Shown: positions 1 to 7,345, numbered from the stretch's first letter. The stretch is 14,676 bases of DNA from RGIG1995 sp045652425 (GCA_045652425.1 JAZRUG010000025.1:1-14676), one strand, 5' to 3'. Numbers and translations are program-made. The notes: generated by a model not told the origin, from the sequence alone.

Positions 1-12
1 ATCAATCTTCAT
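1..12 (-). CDS. Start of a gene running off the left edge, possibly IS200/IS605 transposase TnpA (partial)
   Basis: Only four codons (Met-Lys-Ile-Asp) lie in the window. The start is convincing: AAAGGAGG lies at 21-28 on the minus strand with an 8-nt spacer to the ATG at 10-12, and a TTGAGA-17-TACAAT promoter lies upstream. The TnpA identity rests only on the hairpin and promoter context. The stretch between the ATG and the hairpin holds no other gene. Confidence 0.5.
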
Positions 13-58
13 TGATATTACCTCCTTTGTTACTCTTACGGCTGGCTAGACCGTTTTT

Positions 59-87
59 ATTGTAACATAGGGGGTATTTTTTCTCAA
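59..87 (-). promoter_or_regulatory. Sigma-A promoter of the left-edge gene
   Basis: On the minus strand, TTGAGA (82-87) is separated by 17 nt from TACAAT (59-64). The ribosome binding site and ATG of the gene leaving the window follow directly. Confidence 0.6.
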
Positions 88-105
88 CGGCAAAAGCCTC
101 TTTTG

Positions 106-128
106 AACCACCAGCTTAGCTGGTGGTT
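106..128. repeat. Ten-base-pair hairpin, candidate subterminal transposase-binding palindrome
   Basis: Arms AACCACCAGC (106-115) and GCTGGTGGTT (119-128) pair perfectly around a 3-nt loop. It lies upstream of the promoter and start of the left-edge gene, where IS200/IS605 elements carry their transposase-recognised hairpin. Because TTTT follows on the plus strand, it could alternatively be a weak terminator for something reading rightward, but no rightward gene is visible. Confidence 0.5.
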
Positions 129-146
129 TTCATATACCAAAAAGGT

Positions 147-178
147 AAAAAAAAGGATATGGGGCGTCGCCCATATCC
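147..178 (-). terminator. Rho-independent terminator of the GH109-like gene
   Basis: The arms GGATATGGG / CCCATATCC (155-163 and 170-178) form a 9-bp stem with a 6-nt loop, followed on the minus strand by eight T residues (147-154). It starts 2 nt past the TAG stop of the gene at 180-1451. Confidence 0.9.
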
Positions 179-179
179 T

Positions 180-1451
180 CTAAAAAACATATTCTCTTAA
201 CGGATGCTGTCTGTCAAGATTATAAGGATTGTCAAAATCTATGTCTTTTCTCTGATACCACTTACCTCTTGTAAAATCAGGGATATCCATAGGCATTCCG
301 CCTTTTGCAATAGACTGCTCGGATAATACCGTCAAACACATAATAGTAACTCCGTCATATACGTCAATAGGCGGTTTTGCATTCTTTTTCGCACTTTCAA
401 CAAACGCTCTGAATACGTGCCAATCCATTCCGCCGTGGCCGCCTTTTGGCGTGTAATTATCCCAAAGCGGATGGCAATATCTCTTTGCAAATTCATTACC
501 GTTTTTATAAAGGTTATGTCCCTTGCTGCTTCCCTCGAATTCGTCGTGCTCTCCTTCAAGGAATACCGCATCACACAAGCCAAAATACGAGCCCCTTGTT
601 CCTCTTACTGTAAATTCTCTTGAATAAAATCTAGGAAGTGTCGTATCAAGAGTTAACTGTACTGTTTCGCCGTGCGCACAGGTTATAACTGTCGTTATAA
701 CGTCGCCCTGCTTAAATTCAAGATTCTGCAAAGGATCTTCGGGGGCTTTATGTCTTTTTATATAATCTTTCAATCCCTTTGCGCAAGACGCGAATGATGA
801 CAAAGTTACAAACCTGTTACCGTTGTTTATATCCAGTATCTTCATCATAGGTCCTACGTCGTGGCTGGGATATGTATCGCAATTTCTGTTTATATAGTTA
901 CCGAGTCTGTAGTGTCTGTTGTCTTTACCTGCCGTTATTTCCGATCTTAAATCGTGTGAATATGAACCCGAACAATGTACAACTTCTCCCAAAACGCCCT
1001 CACGGAACATTCTCAAAGCCATAAGCTCTTTCTGTCCGTAACAGCAATTTTCAAGAAACATCAGCTGTGTGCCCGTTCTTTCGTGCGTTTCAATAAGTCT
1101 CCAACAGTCGTTTATGGCATATACGCCGCCAACTTCAAGACCTACGTATTTACCCTTTTCCATCGCTTCAATGGCAATATCAACGTGTGTCGCCCAAGAT
1201 GAACAAATCACTACTGCATCAATTTCTTCCATATTCAAAATGTCTTTGTAGTTTGTAGTACAGAAAGGCTTCGGTATATTCTTTCCTACCAATTTGTCTG
1301 CAATCTCATTAACTCTGTCTTCAAATGTATCACAAATCGCGGTTATTTCAACGTCCATATCTACCATATCGGCAAATGTGTCCGAGCAAACTCCGCTTCC
1401 GCGTCCGCCAAGTCCAATAAAACCTACATGCAATATTTCTTTAGTACTCAT
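180..1451 (-). CDS. Gfo/Idh/MocA-family NAD-dependent protein, glycoside hydrolase family 109-like
   Basis: The 423-residue protein opens with a Rossmann NAD-binding motif GLGGRGSG (residues 13-20). Several blocks resemble family GH109, which hydrolyses alpha-N-acetylgalactosaminides through transient oxidation by tightly bound NAD: ENCCYG (134-139), a HDLR block (166-169), YPSHDVGP (194-201), GHGGMDW (338-344) and a C-terminal PDFTRGKW (391-398). The lysine of the common dehydrogenase EKP motif is absent (EVG at 106-108), as in GH109 proteins, which usually have EVP. There is no signal peptide, Tat motif or lipobox, so it should be cytoplasmic, unlike many secreted Bacteroidota members. The ATG at 1451 follows AAGAGGT with an 8-nt spacer. 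It has its own promoter and terminator and is monocistronic. Family membership is firm; the substrate is inferred. Confidence 0.85.
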   Translation of the reverse strand: MSTKEILHVGFIGLGGRGSGVCSDTFADMVDMDVEITAICDTFEDRVNEIADKLVGKNIPKPFCTTNYKDILNMEEIDAVVICSSWATHVDIAIEAMEKGKYVGLEVGGVYAINDCWRLIETHERTGTQLMFLENCCYGQKELMALRMFREGVLGEVVHCSGSYSHDLRSEITAGKDNRHYRLGNYINRNCDTYPSHDVGPMMKILDINNGNRFVTLSSFASCAKGLKDYIKRHKAPEDPLQNLEFKQGDVITTVITCAHGETVQLTLDTTLPRFYSREFTVRGTRGSYFGLCDAVFLEGEHDEFEGSSKGHNLYKNGNEFAKRYCHPLWDNYTPKGGHGGMDWHVFRAFVESAKKNAKPPIDVYDGVTIMCLTVLSEQSIAKGGMPMDIPDFTRGKWYQRKDIDFDNPYNLDRQHPLREYVF

Positions 1452-1494
1452 AAAACAGCACCTCTTTGTTTTTTTTGCCTTTCAGCTTAACTTC

Positions 1495-1522
1495 ATAGTA
1501 ACACGTATTTTTCTGATTTCAA
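1495..1522 (-). promoter_or_regulatory. Promoter of the GH109-like gene
   Basis: On the minus strand, TTGAAA (1517-1522) and TACTAT (1495-1500) are spaced by 16 nt, about 45 nt before the start codon. The 150-bp gap between this gene and the acetyltransferase upstream shows no clear terminator hairpin, so some readthrough from the acetyltransferase is possible. Confidence 0.5.
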
Positions 1523-1600
1523 TTAACAATCCAACTAAAAATGGACAAAACAACTCTAAAAAAAATAAGAAGTTACATTTACACAAAAGAAACGACATTT

Positions 1601-2182
1601 TTACAAATAGTTTGAAATATATTCATCTGCAGTTATAGCGCAATAACCAACGTTTACATAATTGTCTTTAACAAACAAAGATGATTTATGTACACCCTCA
1701 AACGTCATTCCGCATTTTTCCATAACGTGTCTGCTTACCTCATTACCAACGATATAGCGGGCTTCAATTCTGTGCAAATTCAACGTATGAAAACCAAAAT
1801 CAATTATTTTCTTTACAGCCTCGGTTGCATAACCCTTTCGCCAAAATTCAGGGTTCAAAACATATCCTATTTCTGCAGAATTATTTTCAAAATCAAGTCT
1901 TGCGAATCCGCAAGTTCCTATCATCTTATTAGTATCTTTGTGTACAACTGCCCAATCATAAAACTCCCCTGCTCTGTACTGACTTTGAATATAAGCCAAA
2001 TAATCCCTTGTATATCTGGCATCAGGATGCGAATTCCACAGCAAATACTTTGTAACGCGGTCAAGACATGAATATTCATACATATCAACATAATCAGCTA
2101 TCTTCATTCTTCTTAACAAAAGTCGCTCTGTCTCTATTGTAGGTATTCTTTTAAACATCTTTAATACACTGTCCTTTTGCAT
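1601..2182 (-). CDS. GNAT N-acetyltransferase, RimJ/RimL type
   Basis: This 193-residue protein has the Acetyltransf_3 architecture that transfers acetyl from acetyl-CoA to an amino group. It begins with ETERLLLRRM (18-27), typical of RimJ/RimL relatives. The acetyl-CoA-binding motif A (AEIGYVLNPEFWRKGYATEA, 103-122) contains the pyrophosphate-binding RKGYAT. The later NEVSRHVMEKCGMTFEG segment (147-163) is the usual C-terminal half. Substrates in this subfamily range from ribosomal protein N-termini to antibiotics and small amines and cannot be told from sequence. I chose ATG at 2182 because GGAGG lies 7 nt before it; the GTG directly upstream would leave only 4 nt. It is transcribed from its own near-consensus promoter, divergently from proC. 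Confidence 0.88.
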   Translation of the reverse strand: MQKDSVLKMFKRIPTIETERLLLRRMKIADYVDMYEYSCLDRVTKYLLWNSHPDARYTRDYLAYIQSQYRAGEFYDWAVVHKDTNKMIGTCGFARLDFENNSAEIGYVLNPEFWRKGYATEAVKKIIDFGFHTLNLHRIEARYIVGNEVSRHVMEKCGMTFEGVHKSSLFVKDNYVNVGYCAITADEYISNYL

Positions 2183-2211
2183 CACTTATCCTCCGTGAAA
2201 TCAATATTAAT

Positions 2212-2240
2212 ATTATAGTACTTTCGTGAATATATTTCAA
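2212..2240 (-). promoter_or_regulatory. Promoter of the acetyltransferase gene
   Basis: On the minus strand, TTGAAA (2235-2240), 17 nt, TATAAT (2212-2217). It is back to back with the proC promoter in a short divergent intergenic region. Confidence 0.8.
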
Positions 2241-2269
2241 GTTATTTACAACAATTTACTTTTATGACA

Positions 2270-2298
2270 TTGATATTTGAAATACTTTGTGTTATAAT
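2270..2298 (+). promoter_or_regulatory. Promoter of proC
   Basis: TTGATA (2270-2275), 17 nt, TATAAT (2293-2298), about 30 nt before the proC start codon. Confidence 0.85.
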
Positions 2299-2328
2299 CA
2301 GTAGAAATATGTTTAATGGAGTGATACT

Positions 2329-3141
2329 ATGTTAAAAGGAAAATTTGCTTTTTTAGGGACCGGTAATATGGCCGGAGCAATCATCAGAAGTATGCAGAAC
2401 AACTATTCTGCTGAAAATATCGTCCTCTTTGATAAAGATACATCAAAATATGACACATATAGAAATGAACCCTTTATTCTTGCCGACAGCGCGCCTAAAG
2501 CTGTTGAAATTGCAGATTATATCTTTTTGTCTGTTAAGCCCCAGAACTTCACAGAACTACTTACAGAAATAAAAGATTCAAATGTTTCTCTCGAAGGTAA
2601 GACGTTTATTTCTATTGCAGCCGGTATCACAACAGATTTTGTATGCGATAAACTCGGCGCTGACGTTGCAGTTATCCGCACTATGCCCAACACCCCACTG
2701 TTAGTTGGAAAAGGTGTTACTGCCCTTTCTAAAAATAACGCCGTAAACGATAAAGTATTTAAAAATATTTGCGCGGTATTTGCTGCTTCCGGCACTGCAT
2801 TTACTCTTCCCGAAGAAAAGATGAACGATATTATTGCAGTAACTTCAAGCTCGCCCGCATACGTGTTCCTTTTCATCAAGAGTATTTATGATGCAGCTAC
2901 CGAGATGGGCTTTGACAATAAAGATATGCTTGAAATTATCTGCAAAACAGTAATAGGTTCAACCGAGCTTTTGCTAAAAACGGGCAAAACTCCCGAAGAG
3001 CTTATTTCAATGGTTAAATCCCCAAAAGGCACTACCGAACAAGCGTTGAACGTATTTGAAGCCAACAACTTCTCTGATATAGTAAAAGAAGCTATGATCA
3101 AATGTTCGGAAAGAGCCGAAGAACTGTCTAAAGGTATGTAA
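2329..3141 (+). CDS. proC: Pyrroline-5-carboxylate reductase
   Basis: ProC reduces 1-pyrroline-5-carboxylate to L-proline with NAD(P)H, the last step of proline synthesis, in the cytoplasm. The 270-residue length is normal. Visible motifs are the Rossmann FLGTGNMAGAI (8-18), SVKPQ (68-72), TMPNTP (118-123), SSPAYVF (174-180) and the signature SPKGTTEQAL (231-240). Two conserved spots are altered: the usual GSGPAY reads SSSPAY, and the usual SPGGTT reads SPKGTT. Neither looks disabling, but a paralogue with shifted specificity is possible. The ATG is preceded by GGAG (2318-2321) with a 7-nt spacer. A hairpin follows its stop and runs into the ribosome binding site of the next gene. Confidence 0.95.
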   Translation: MLKGKFAFLGTGNMAGAIIRSMQNNYSAENIVLFDKDTSKYDTYRNEPFILADSAPKAVEIADYIFLSVKPQNFTELLTEIKDSNVSLEGKTFISIAAGITTDFVCDKLGADVAVIRTMPNTPLLVGKGVTALSKNNAVNDKVFKNICAVFAASGTAFTLPEEKMNDIIAVTSSSPAYVFLFIKSIYDAATEMGFDNKDMLEIICKTVIGSTELLLKTGKTPEELISMVKSPKGTTEQALNVFEANNFSDIVKEAMIKCSERAEELSKGM

Positions 3142-3151
3142 TTTTATCCTT

Positions 3152-3184
3152 ACCGCCGTCATATATTTTAACGGTGGTGGTTTT
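3152..3184 (+). promoter_or_regulatory. Hairpin after proC that overlaps the next gene's ribosome binding site
   Basis: ACCGCCGT (3152-3159) pairs with ACGGTGGT (3171-3178), 8 bp including one G-U, with an 11-nt loop and TTTT after it. It could be a weak terminator for proC. Its 3' arm holds most of the GGTGG (3176-3180) that serves as the ribosome binding site for the TTG start at 3187, so pairing would also reduce translation of the downstream gene. Confidence 0.5.
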
Positions 3185-3186
3185 AC

Positions 3187-3789
3187 TTGCGTAAACAAAA
3201 TTTAACTGCATATTTTTTGCTCTATATTTCTATTTCGGCATTATTTTTTCTTATTGGATTAATTTTCGGTTATATACTTTCGCCTGATTCACCCGTTTAT
3301 TCACTGTTTGAAACTAACGTTGTGACTTCGGTTTTGAGTGCGCAAGGTTTTGAAATAAGTACGATTTCTTCGTCTTTTTTCGAAGAGTTAAAATACCTGT
3401 TCTTTATTTTTATTACAACATTCTCGATAAAAAGAACTTACTTTTTTTCTCTCGTCTCTGCATACAAAGGCATCTCGGCAGGATTATGTTCAGCACTCCT
3501 TTTACGCGCTGTCAAATTCGGCACTATCGTTATGCGTTTCAAAATTATCGGAAGTATAGGGTTTGTCATTATTTCTGTTGCAAATATTTGTCTTTTATGT
3601 TATACTTGCTCTCAAGCAATGGTTTACTCAAAAAACATTATTTATCCAACTAAAATAAAATCTGTTCTCAAAAGAAAAGATACTCTTAAATTTTTGATTA
3701 ACTTTCTGGCTCTGGTTGGAGCAAGTTTTCTAATTATTCTATTAAATCACGGAAATCTCTTTTTGACGGTTTCCCCGAAAGGAATGTAA
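3187..3789 (+). CDS. Multi-pass membrane protein, weakly SpoIIM-like
   Basis: The 200-residue protein is very hydrophobic, with about four to five predicted membrane segments (roughly 9-31, 65-80, 84-108, 118-142, 166-187). Its pattern of an N-terminal membrane helix, a loop ending in FFEELKYL (64-71), then a helix pair containing YKGISAGL (93-100) resembles stage II sporulation protein M, part of the DMP complex for engulfment-related peptidoglycan remodelling in the mother cell. The similarity is faint and family membership is an inference. The start is TTG at 3187, 6 nt after GGTGG; no in-frame ATG lies nearby. It is followed by a second TTG-start membrane gene whose ribosome binding site overlaps this gene's last codons, suggesting translational coupling. 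No promoter is visible between proC and this gene. Confidence 0.6.
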   Translation: MRKQNLTAYFLLYISISALFFLIGLIFGYILSPDSPVYSLFETNVVTSVLSAQGFEISTISSSFFEELKYLFFIFITTFSIKRTYFFSLVSAYKGISAGLCSALLLRAVKFGTIVMRFKIIGSIGFVIISVANICLLCYTCSQAMVYSKNIIYPTKIKSVLKRKDTLKFLINFLALVGASFLIILLNHGNLFLTVSPKGM

Positions 3790-3792
3790 AAA

Positions 3793-4767
3793 TTGTCAGA
3801 AAAAAGAAAAAAAAGGTTTAGCCTTTTCAGATATTCTCTTGACGGAAAAGGCGTACCAAAAGACGTTAATGAACCGAGAAACTTTAAATTTTTCTTCAAA
3901 CTTCTTTGGAGAAATATGAATAGACTTCTATCGGTCAATATGTTGCTCGTTTTTTCAAACTTCCCGTTACTTTTCGCGCTATTTGCTGCAAGCGGAAATT
4001 TGAATACAACTTCATATTCTCCCGTTTCTTCCCTATTCGGTCCACTTTACGGGGCTACAAAAATTTCGGGTGAAGTTTCACCCTTGACAAGTGCATTAAA
4101 AGGTGTTCTCGGTATTCAGGTTGAAATATCCGTTCCCACCGTCGCAACGTATATCTTCTATGGAATAGGCCTCCTTACTTTGTTTACCTTTGGACTTTCA
4201 ATGATAGGTTCAACTTATATCGTCAGAAACATAGTAAAAGGCGATCCCATATTCTTTATGCAAGACTATTTCTACGCAATAAAAAGAAACTGGAAACAAG
4301 CGCTTATTTTCGGCATAATAGATATTGCACTTCTCTTCTTGGTATTCTACGATATCATTTTCTTTGCGGCAAATGCATCGACATATTTAATGTCGCTTAT
4401 GTTCTATCTCACTGTGGCTATCGGTATAATTTATTTCGTAATGAGATATTACATCTATACTATTATGCTCACTTTCAAGTTAAATCTTTATAAGATTCTG
4501 AAAAACGCTTTGCTGTTCTCTTTGATTGGATTCAAGAGAAATTTTGTGGGAACGCTCGGTATTGCAGTCCTTGTATTCTTCAGTTACGGACTTCTTATGA
4601 CATTCCCACCGCTCGGCGCGCTTCTTCCCTTTATTATCACAATAGCGATAGGTCAATTTATCGCTATATATACTTCGTGGCCGAAAATCTACAGCATTAT
4701 GATTGAACCCTACGAAGAAGAGGATAATACTCCTAAAGAGGAACCTATTTTTAAGGACAGAGGATAA
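3793..4767 (+). CDS. Multi-pass membrane protein of the YesL/DUF624 type
   Basis: The 324-residue protein has an arginine- and lysine-rich cytoplasmic N-terminus and about six membrane segments (roughly 47-67, 121-145, 170-192, 198-220, 252-272, 276-298). The block DYFYAIKRNWKQALIFGIID (158-177) and the later KILKNALLFSLIG (234-246) fit the DUF624/YesL family, whose members often accompany sugar transporters and whose function is unknown. It is longer than Bacillus YesL (about 210 residues), with an extra region at 68-115 and an acidic tail. The start is TTG at 3793, with AAAGGA (3778-3783) 9 nt upstream inside the previous gene. It ends an apparent proC-membrane-membrane transcript closed by the terminator at 4776-4815. 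Confidence 0.7.
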   Translation: MSEKRKKRFSLFRYSLDGKGVPKDVNEPRNFKFFFKLLWRNMNRLLSVNMLLVFSNFPLLFALFAASGNLNTTSYSPVSSLFGPLYGATKISGEVSPLTSALKGVLGIQVEISVPTVATYIFYGIGLLTLFTFGLSMIGSTYIVRNIVKGDPIFFMQDYFYAIKRNWKQALIFGIIDIALLFLVFYDIIFFAANASTYLMSLMFYLTVAIGIIYFVMRYYIYTIMLTFKLNLYKILKNALLFSLIGFKRNFVGTLGIAVLVFFSYGLLMTFPPLGALLPFIITIAIGQFIAIYTSWPKIYSIMIEPYEEEDNTPKEEPIFKDRG

Positions 4768-4775
4768 ACACATAA

Positions 4776-4815
4776 AGGCACTCTCAATACAACGTTGAGT
4801 GTGCCTCATTTTTTT
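4776..4815 (+). terminator. Terminator, possibly bidirectional, between convergent genes
   Basis: AGGCAC-T-CTCAA (4776-4787) pairs with TTGAG-T-GTGCCT (4795-4806) with one internal mismatch. Seven T residues follow on the plus strand (4809-4815). On the minus strand only a short T-rich run follows, so it should act mainly for the membrane-protein operon and less well for the convergent AraC gene. Confidence 0.85.
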
Positions 4816-4830
4816 GATTTATTTTCTGCT

Positions 4831-5628
4831 TTATTTTTTCCCTACTACTTCTCTTTTGTATTTGCTCGGCGACATACCGTACACGCTGTTGAATGCACGG
4901 TTAAACGTTCTGGCAGTATTAAAACCACATCGTTGTGCAATCTCGGTCATTCCACCCTCTTTCTTTTCGAGCAAATATACTGCATCTGTTATCCTGAGAG
5001 AATTTACGTAGTCGTTAAAACTTATTCCAAGCTTATGATTAAGCAAATGTGATATATAAAATTTACTTACGTGCAACGCATCAGCGGCATCTTCAAGGTG
5101 GATATTATTCAAATAATTTTCATTACAGAATAGCAGTACCGATTTCAAAACCGACATATCCGTACTCTTGGCTTTCTTTAGAGGATAAAACGAAAACAAT
5201 TCCCCCAAAAACGCTGTCAAAAGCCCTCTGTATATCGCCTCTTTATATTTATAATCTTTTTGATACATTTCCGGCATCCTTTTTGCCAAATTAAGCAAAA
5301 AATCATTTTGGTTTTCGGTGGAATATACCTTTTTTACCGGAACCATATTATAAAATAAATCCTTATAGTCCGGCAGAATTTCCGGTTGAAAAATGGCAAT
5401 AAAAAACTCCTCATTTTTGCCGTCTTTATATTCGTGTATCTGGTTCGGGAAAACTGTCAGAATATCTCCTGAACGTAATAGGAACTCTTCCCCTTCGACA
5501 ATTGCAGTACATTCGCCTTTCAACATATATACAACTTCCACCTGATGATGAAAATGCATCTTAAACTCCAATACCTTTCTCAATCTGCATTGAGTTTGCT
5601 TACTGTCAAACAAATAAACCGCTTTCAT
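4831..5628 (-). CDS. AraC-family transcriptional regulator with N-terminal cupin sensor domain
   Basis: The 265-residue regulator has a cupin-like ligand-binding half (about 20-80) with a histidine-rich strand MHFHHQVEVVYMLKG (24-38) and a later RSGDILTVFPNQIHEY (52-67), as in RhaS/MelR-type sugar-responsive activators. The C-terminal DNA-binding domain (about 160-260) carries two helix-turn-helix units: HLEDAADALHVSKFYISHL (177-195), then the AraC signature ending EIAQRCGFNTARTFNRAF (229-246) and GMSPSKYKR (251-259). The inducer is probably a sugar or small polar metabolite, not determinable here. No transporter or sugar-utilisation operon adjoins it; the nearest carbohydrate-type gene is the GH109-like one 3.4 kb away, which is too far to link them. 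The ATG follows AGGTGG (5635-5640) with a 6-nt spacer. Confidence 0.92.
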   Translation of the reverse strand: MKAVYLFDSKQTQCRLRKVLEFKMHFHHQVEVVYMLKGECTAIVEGEEFLLRSGDILTVFPNQIHEYKDGKNEEFFIAIFQPEILPDYKDLFYNMVPVKKVYSTENQNDFLLNLAKRMPEMYQKDYKYKEAIYRGLLTAFLGELFSFYPLKKAKSTDMSVLKSVLLFCNENYLNNIHLEDAADALHVSKFYISHLLNHKLGISFNDYVNSLRITDAVYLLEKKEGGMTEIAQRCGFNTARTFNRAFNSVYGMSPSKYKREVVGKK

Positions 5629-5677
5629 ATTTTACCACCTTACAATATTTGACTCATTTTAATATGCTTCCCCCTAA

Positions 5678-5706
5678 ATAATAACACATTTTGTCTTGTT
5701 TTTCAA
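5678..5706 (-). promoter_or_regulatory. Promoter of the AraC-family regulator
   Basis: On the minus strand, TTGAAA (5701-5706), 17 nt, TATTAT (5678-5683). The region between it and the start codon shows no obvious operator repeat. Confidence 0.75.
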
Positions 5707-5717
5707 TAGGTAAATAT

Positions 5718-5747
5718 AAAAAAACGAGCAAGTTTTATAACTTGCTC
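5718..5747 (-). terminator. Terminator of sipL
   Basis: GAGCAAGTT (5726-5734) pairs perfectly with AACTTGCTC (5739-5747) around a 4-nt loop. On the minus strand seven T residues follow (5718-5724). It starts a few bases after the sipL stop codon and ends just before the AraC promoter. Confidence 0.92.
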
Positions 5748-5752
5748 ATTTT

Positions 5753-7345
5753 TTATTTCGCAGTTCCGGTAGGAATAAGAATAACTCTTGGCAGCCCATC
5801 AGAAAGCTGTCTGTTGTTCGCCTTTTCCAATAACGCTCGTGAAACCCCGTACTTTTTAGCAACACTCCAAAGGTCTTCATTTTTTTCGGGATAATACAGG
5901 CTTACAAATCCCCCTTTGTTTTCAGTCAGCTTAACACTTTTATCGATTGCAACGGTTGTAACAGAGTTTGCGGTTATCTTTTCAAAAACTGCGTAATCAA
6001 TTCCTATTTCAGAATTAATGTTCAGCCTGTTTCCATCAATGTTAACCCTTGAATCAAGTACGATACATTCAACCTTACATCTGTTTACTTCCGTACACTC
6101 AACCGGTAACTCGAACCTTATCGGAAAAGTAACGTCAGAAGTGGTACAGTTTCCTGTCTTGTCTGCCATAACCGCCTTAACTAAACATTCTCCTTCAAAA
6201 ACCGCCTTTCCGTTTGACACTTCTTTTAACTTCATTTGTGAATCTGCCTGACTGAACACAACTCTGTCAAGTTCAATTCCTTCCGTGTTTGATATATCTC
6301 CGCTTCCACTTGCAGAAAAGTTTGAATATCCGCATTTTACAAGACGCTCGGTTGAAACCTCTTTGTACGTATTCTCATATTTATAAGCCGTAGAGAATAC
6401 GTCGTCTGTAAACACGGTATCAGAATTTGAAATCGCATTAATATTCGCTCTGCAAACAAAATCTATTTGTATTATTCTGTTTTCTCCGTAACTGTCACTT
6501 CCAATTCCCACTTCTATTCCACCGAGTTCAAATCTACCGAAACACCTGCTGTTGTTTTGAGGTAATTTCACATTAAACGAGTGTTCGATAGGTATATTCC
6601 TTTCTATTCCCTCATATTCTCCCCCTTCACCATCTTCGGCACATCTTAAAAGACATTTTACCCTTGCATTTCCCTTTATGCTAACAGTTCCGTCTGTGTA
6701 TTTACAATCTGTCATAAACAAATCAACATCGCTGTAAACAAGCTCGGATATAGGGGTTTTACCCTTAAATTCAATATCCTCGCTCACTCTTATGTCCGAC
6801 TCGCTAAACTGTAAGTAATTTACACATTCTATTACGTCAGTTTTCCTTTCTAAAGTAAATTCGTCTTCAACTCCGCTTCCGCCGACGAGTCTTGGAGATA
6901 CACACAATTTGTTAAATATTGCTATTTCAGAAACAACCTTGCCTTTAAAAAGCAATTTTCTCGGACTTACAGCCCTTATGGAACGATTTTCAACTTTCGT
7001 TACCGTCTCGATAACGCTATCGTCATATATAGCTTCGTTTGATATATAATTTGTGTATGGGTAAACTTGTGTAACACATTTCACTTGACCTGTATCCCCT
7101 ATATACACTACGTTAAAAACAAGGTCGCCGCTGTACTCCGCTTTTCCCTCTTGAATAACCCCGTCGTTTTCCTCTACTTTTGCATTAACAAAAAGAATCT
7201 TTCTGATATCGGGCAAATAATCCGGCAGGATATACTCCTCGCTTACTTCATATTCGGGAGATAACTTTGCCCCTTCACTCCATACGCAAAACTCATCTTT
7301 AAAAGACGGCAATATTTTGTTATTACTCATATTTTCAATATTCAT
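5753..7345 (-). CDS. sipL: SPOCS (DUF3794) and LysM domain protein, SipL-like spore coat morphogenetic protein
   Basis: The 530-residue protein has three SPOCS/DUF3794-type regions (about 45-105, 190-260, 365-425) and a C-terminal LysM domain (about 480-526: YYPEKNEDLWSVAKKYGVSR through VILIPTG). This is the architecture and length of Clostridioides difficile SipL (about 510 residues), which binds the ATPase SpoIVA through its LysM domain and anchors the coat to the forespore outer membrane. There is no signal peptide, consistent with a mother-cell cytoplasmic role. The ATG at 7345 follows GAGAGG (7353-7358) with a 7-nt spacer. It lies 63 bp downstream of sigK on the same strand, and a sigma-E-like promoter fills that gap. 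Other DUF3794/LysM proteins exist, so orthology to SipL is likely but not proven. Confidence 0.82.
   Translation of the reverse strand: MNIENMSNNKILPSFKDEFCVWSEGAKLSPEYEVSEEYILPDYLPDIRKILFVNAKVEENDGVIQEGKAEYSGDLVFNVVYIGDTGQVKCVTQVYPYTNYISNEAIYDDSVIETVTKVENRSIRAVSPRKLLFKGKVVSEIAIFNKLCVSPRLVGGSGVEDEFTLERKTDVIECVNYLQFSESDIRVSEDIEFKGKTPISELVYSDVDLFMTDCKYTDGTVSIKGNARVKCLLRCAEDGEGGEYEGIERNIPIEHSFNVKLPQNNSRCFGRFELGGIEVGIGSDSYGENRIIQIDFVCRANINAISNSDTVFTDDVFSTAYKYENTYKEVSTERLVKCGYSNFSASGSGDISNTEGIELDRVVFSQADSQMKLKEVSNGKAVFEGECLVKAVMADKTGNCTTSDVTFPIRFELPVECTEVNRCKVECIVLDSRVNIDGNRLNINSEIGIDYAVFEKITANSVTTVAIDKSVKLTENKGGFVSLYYPEKNEDLWSVAKKYGVSRALLEKANNRQLSDGLPRVILIPTGTAK

Larger units (their letters stand above)
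1..130 (-). mobile_element. Left end of a probable IS200/IS605-family element, cut by the window edge
   Basis: Reading the minus strand from about 130 downward there is a near-perfect hairpin (106-128), a good promoter (59-87), a strong ribosome binding site (21-28) and an ATG at 12. This order matches the left end of IS200/IS605 elements: a subterminal hairpin recognised by the Y1 transposase TnpA, then the tnpA gene. The visible product starts Met-Lys-Ile-Asp, which resembles my recollection of clostridial TnpA starts, but four residues prove nothing. The exact end of the element cannot be placed; it probably lies just beyond the hairpin, between it and the terminator at 147-178. An unrelated short gene is the alternative. 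Confidence 0.45.

Noticed and set aside
1294..1638. Plus-strand open frame running from inside the GH109-like gene across the intergenic gap
   Set aside because: It begins antisense to a well-supported gene, ends in low-complexity AT-rich sequence, and has no ribosome binding site.
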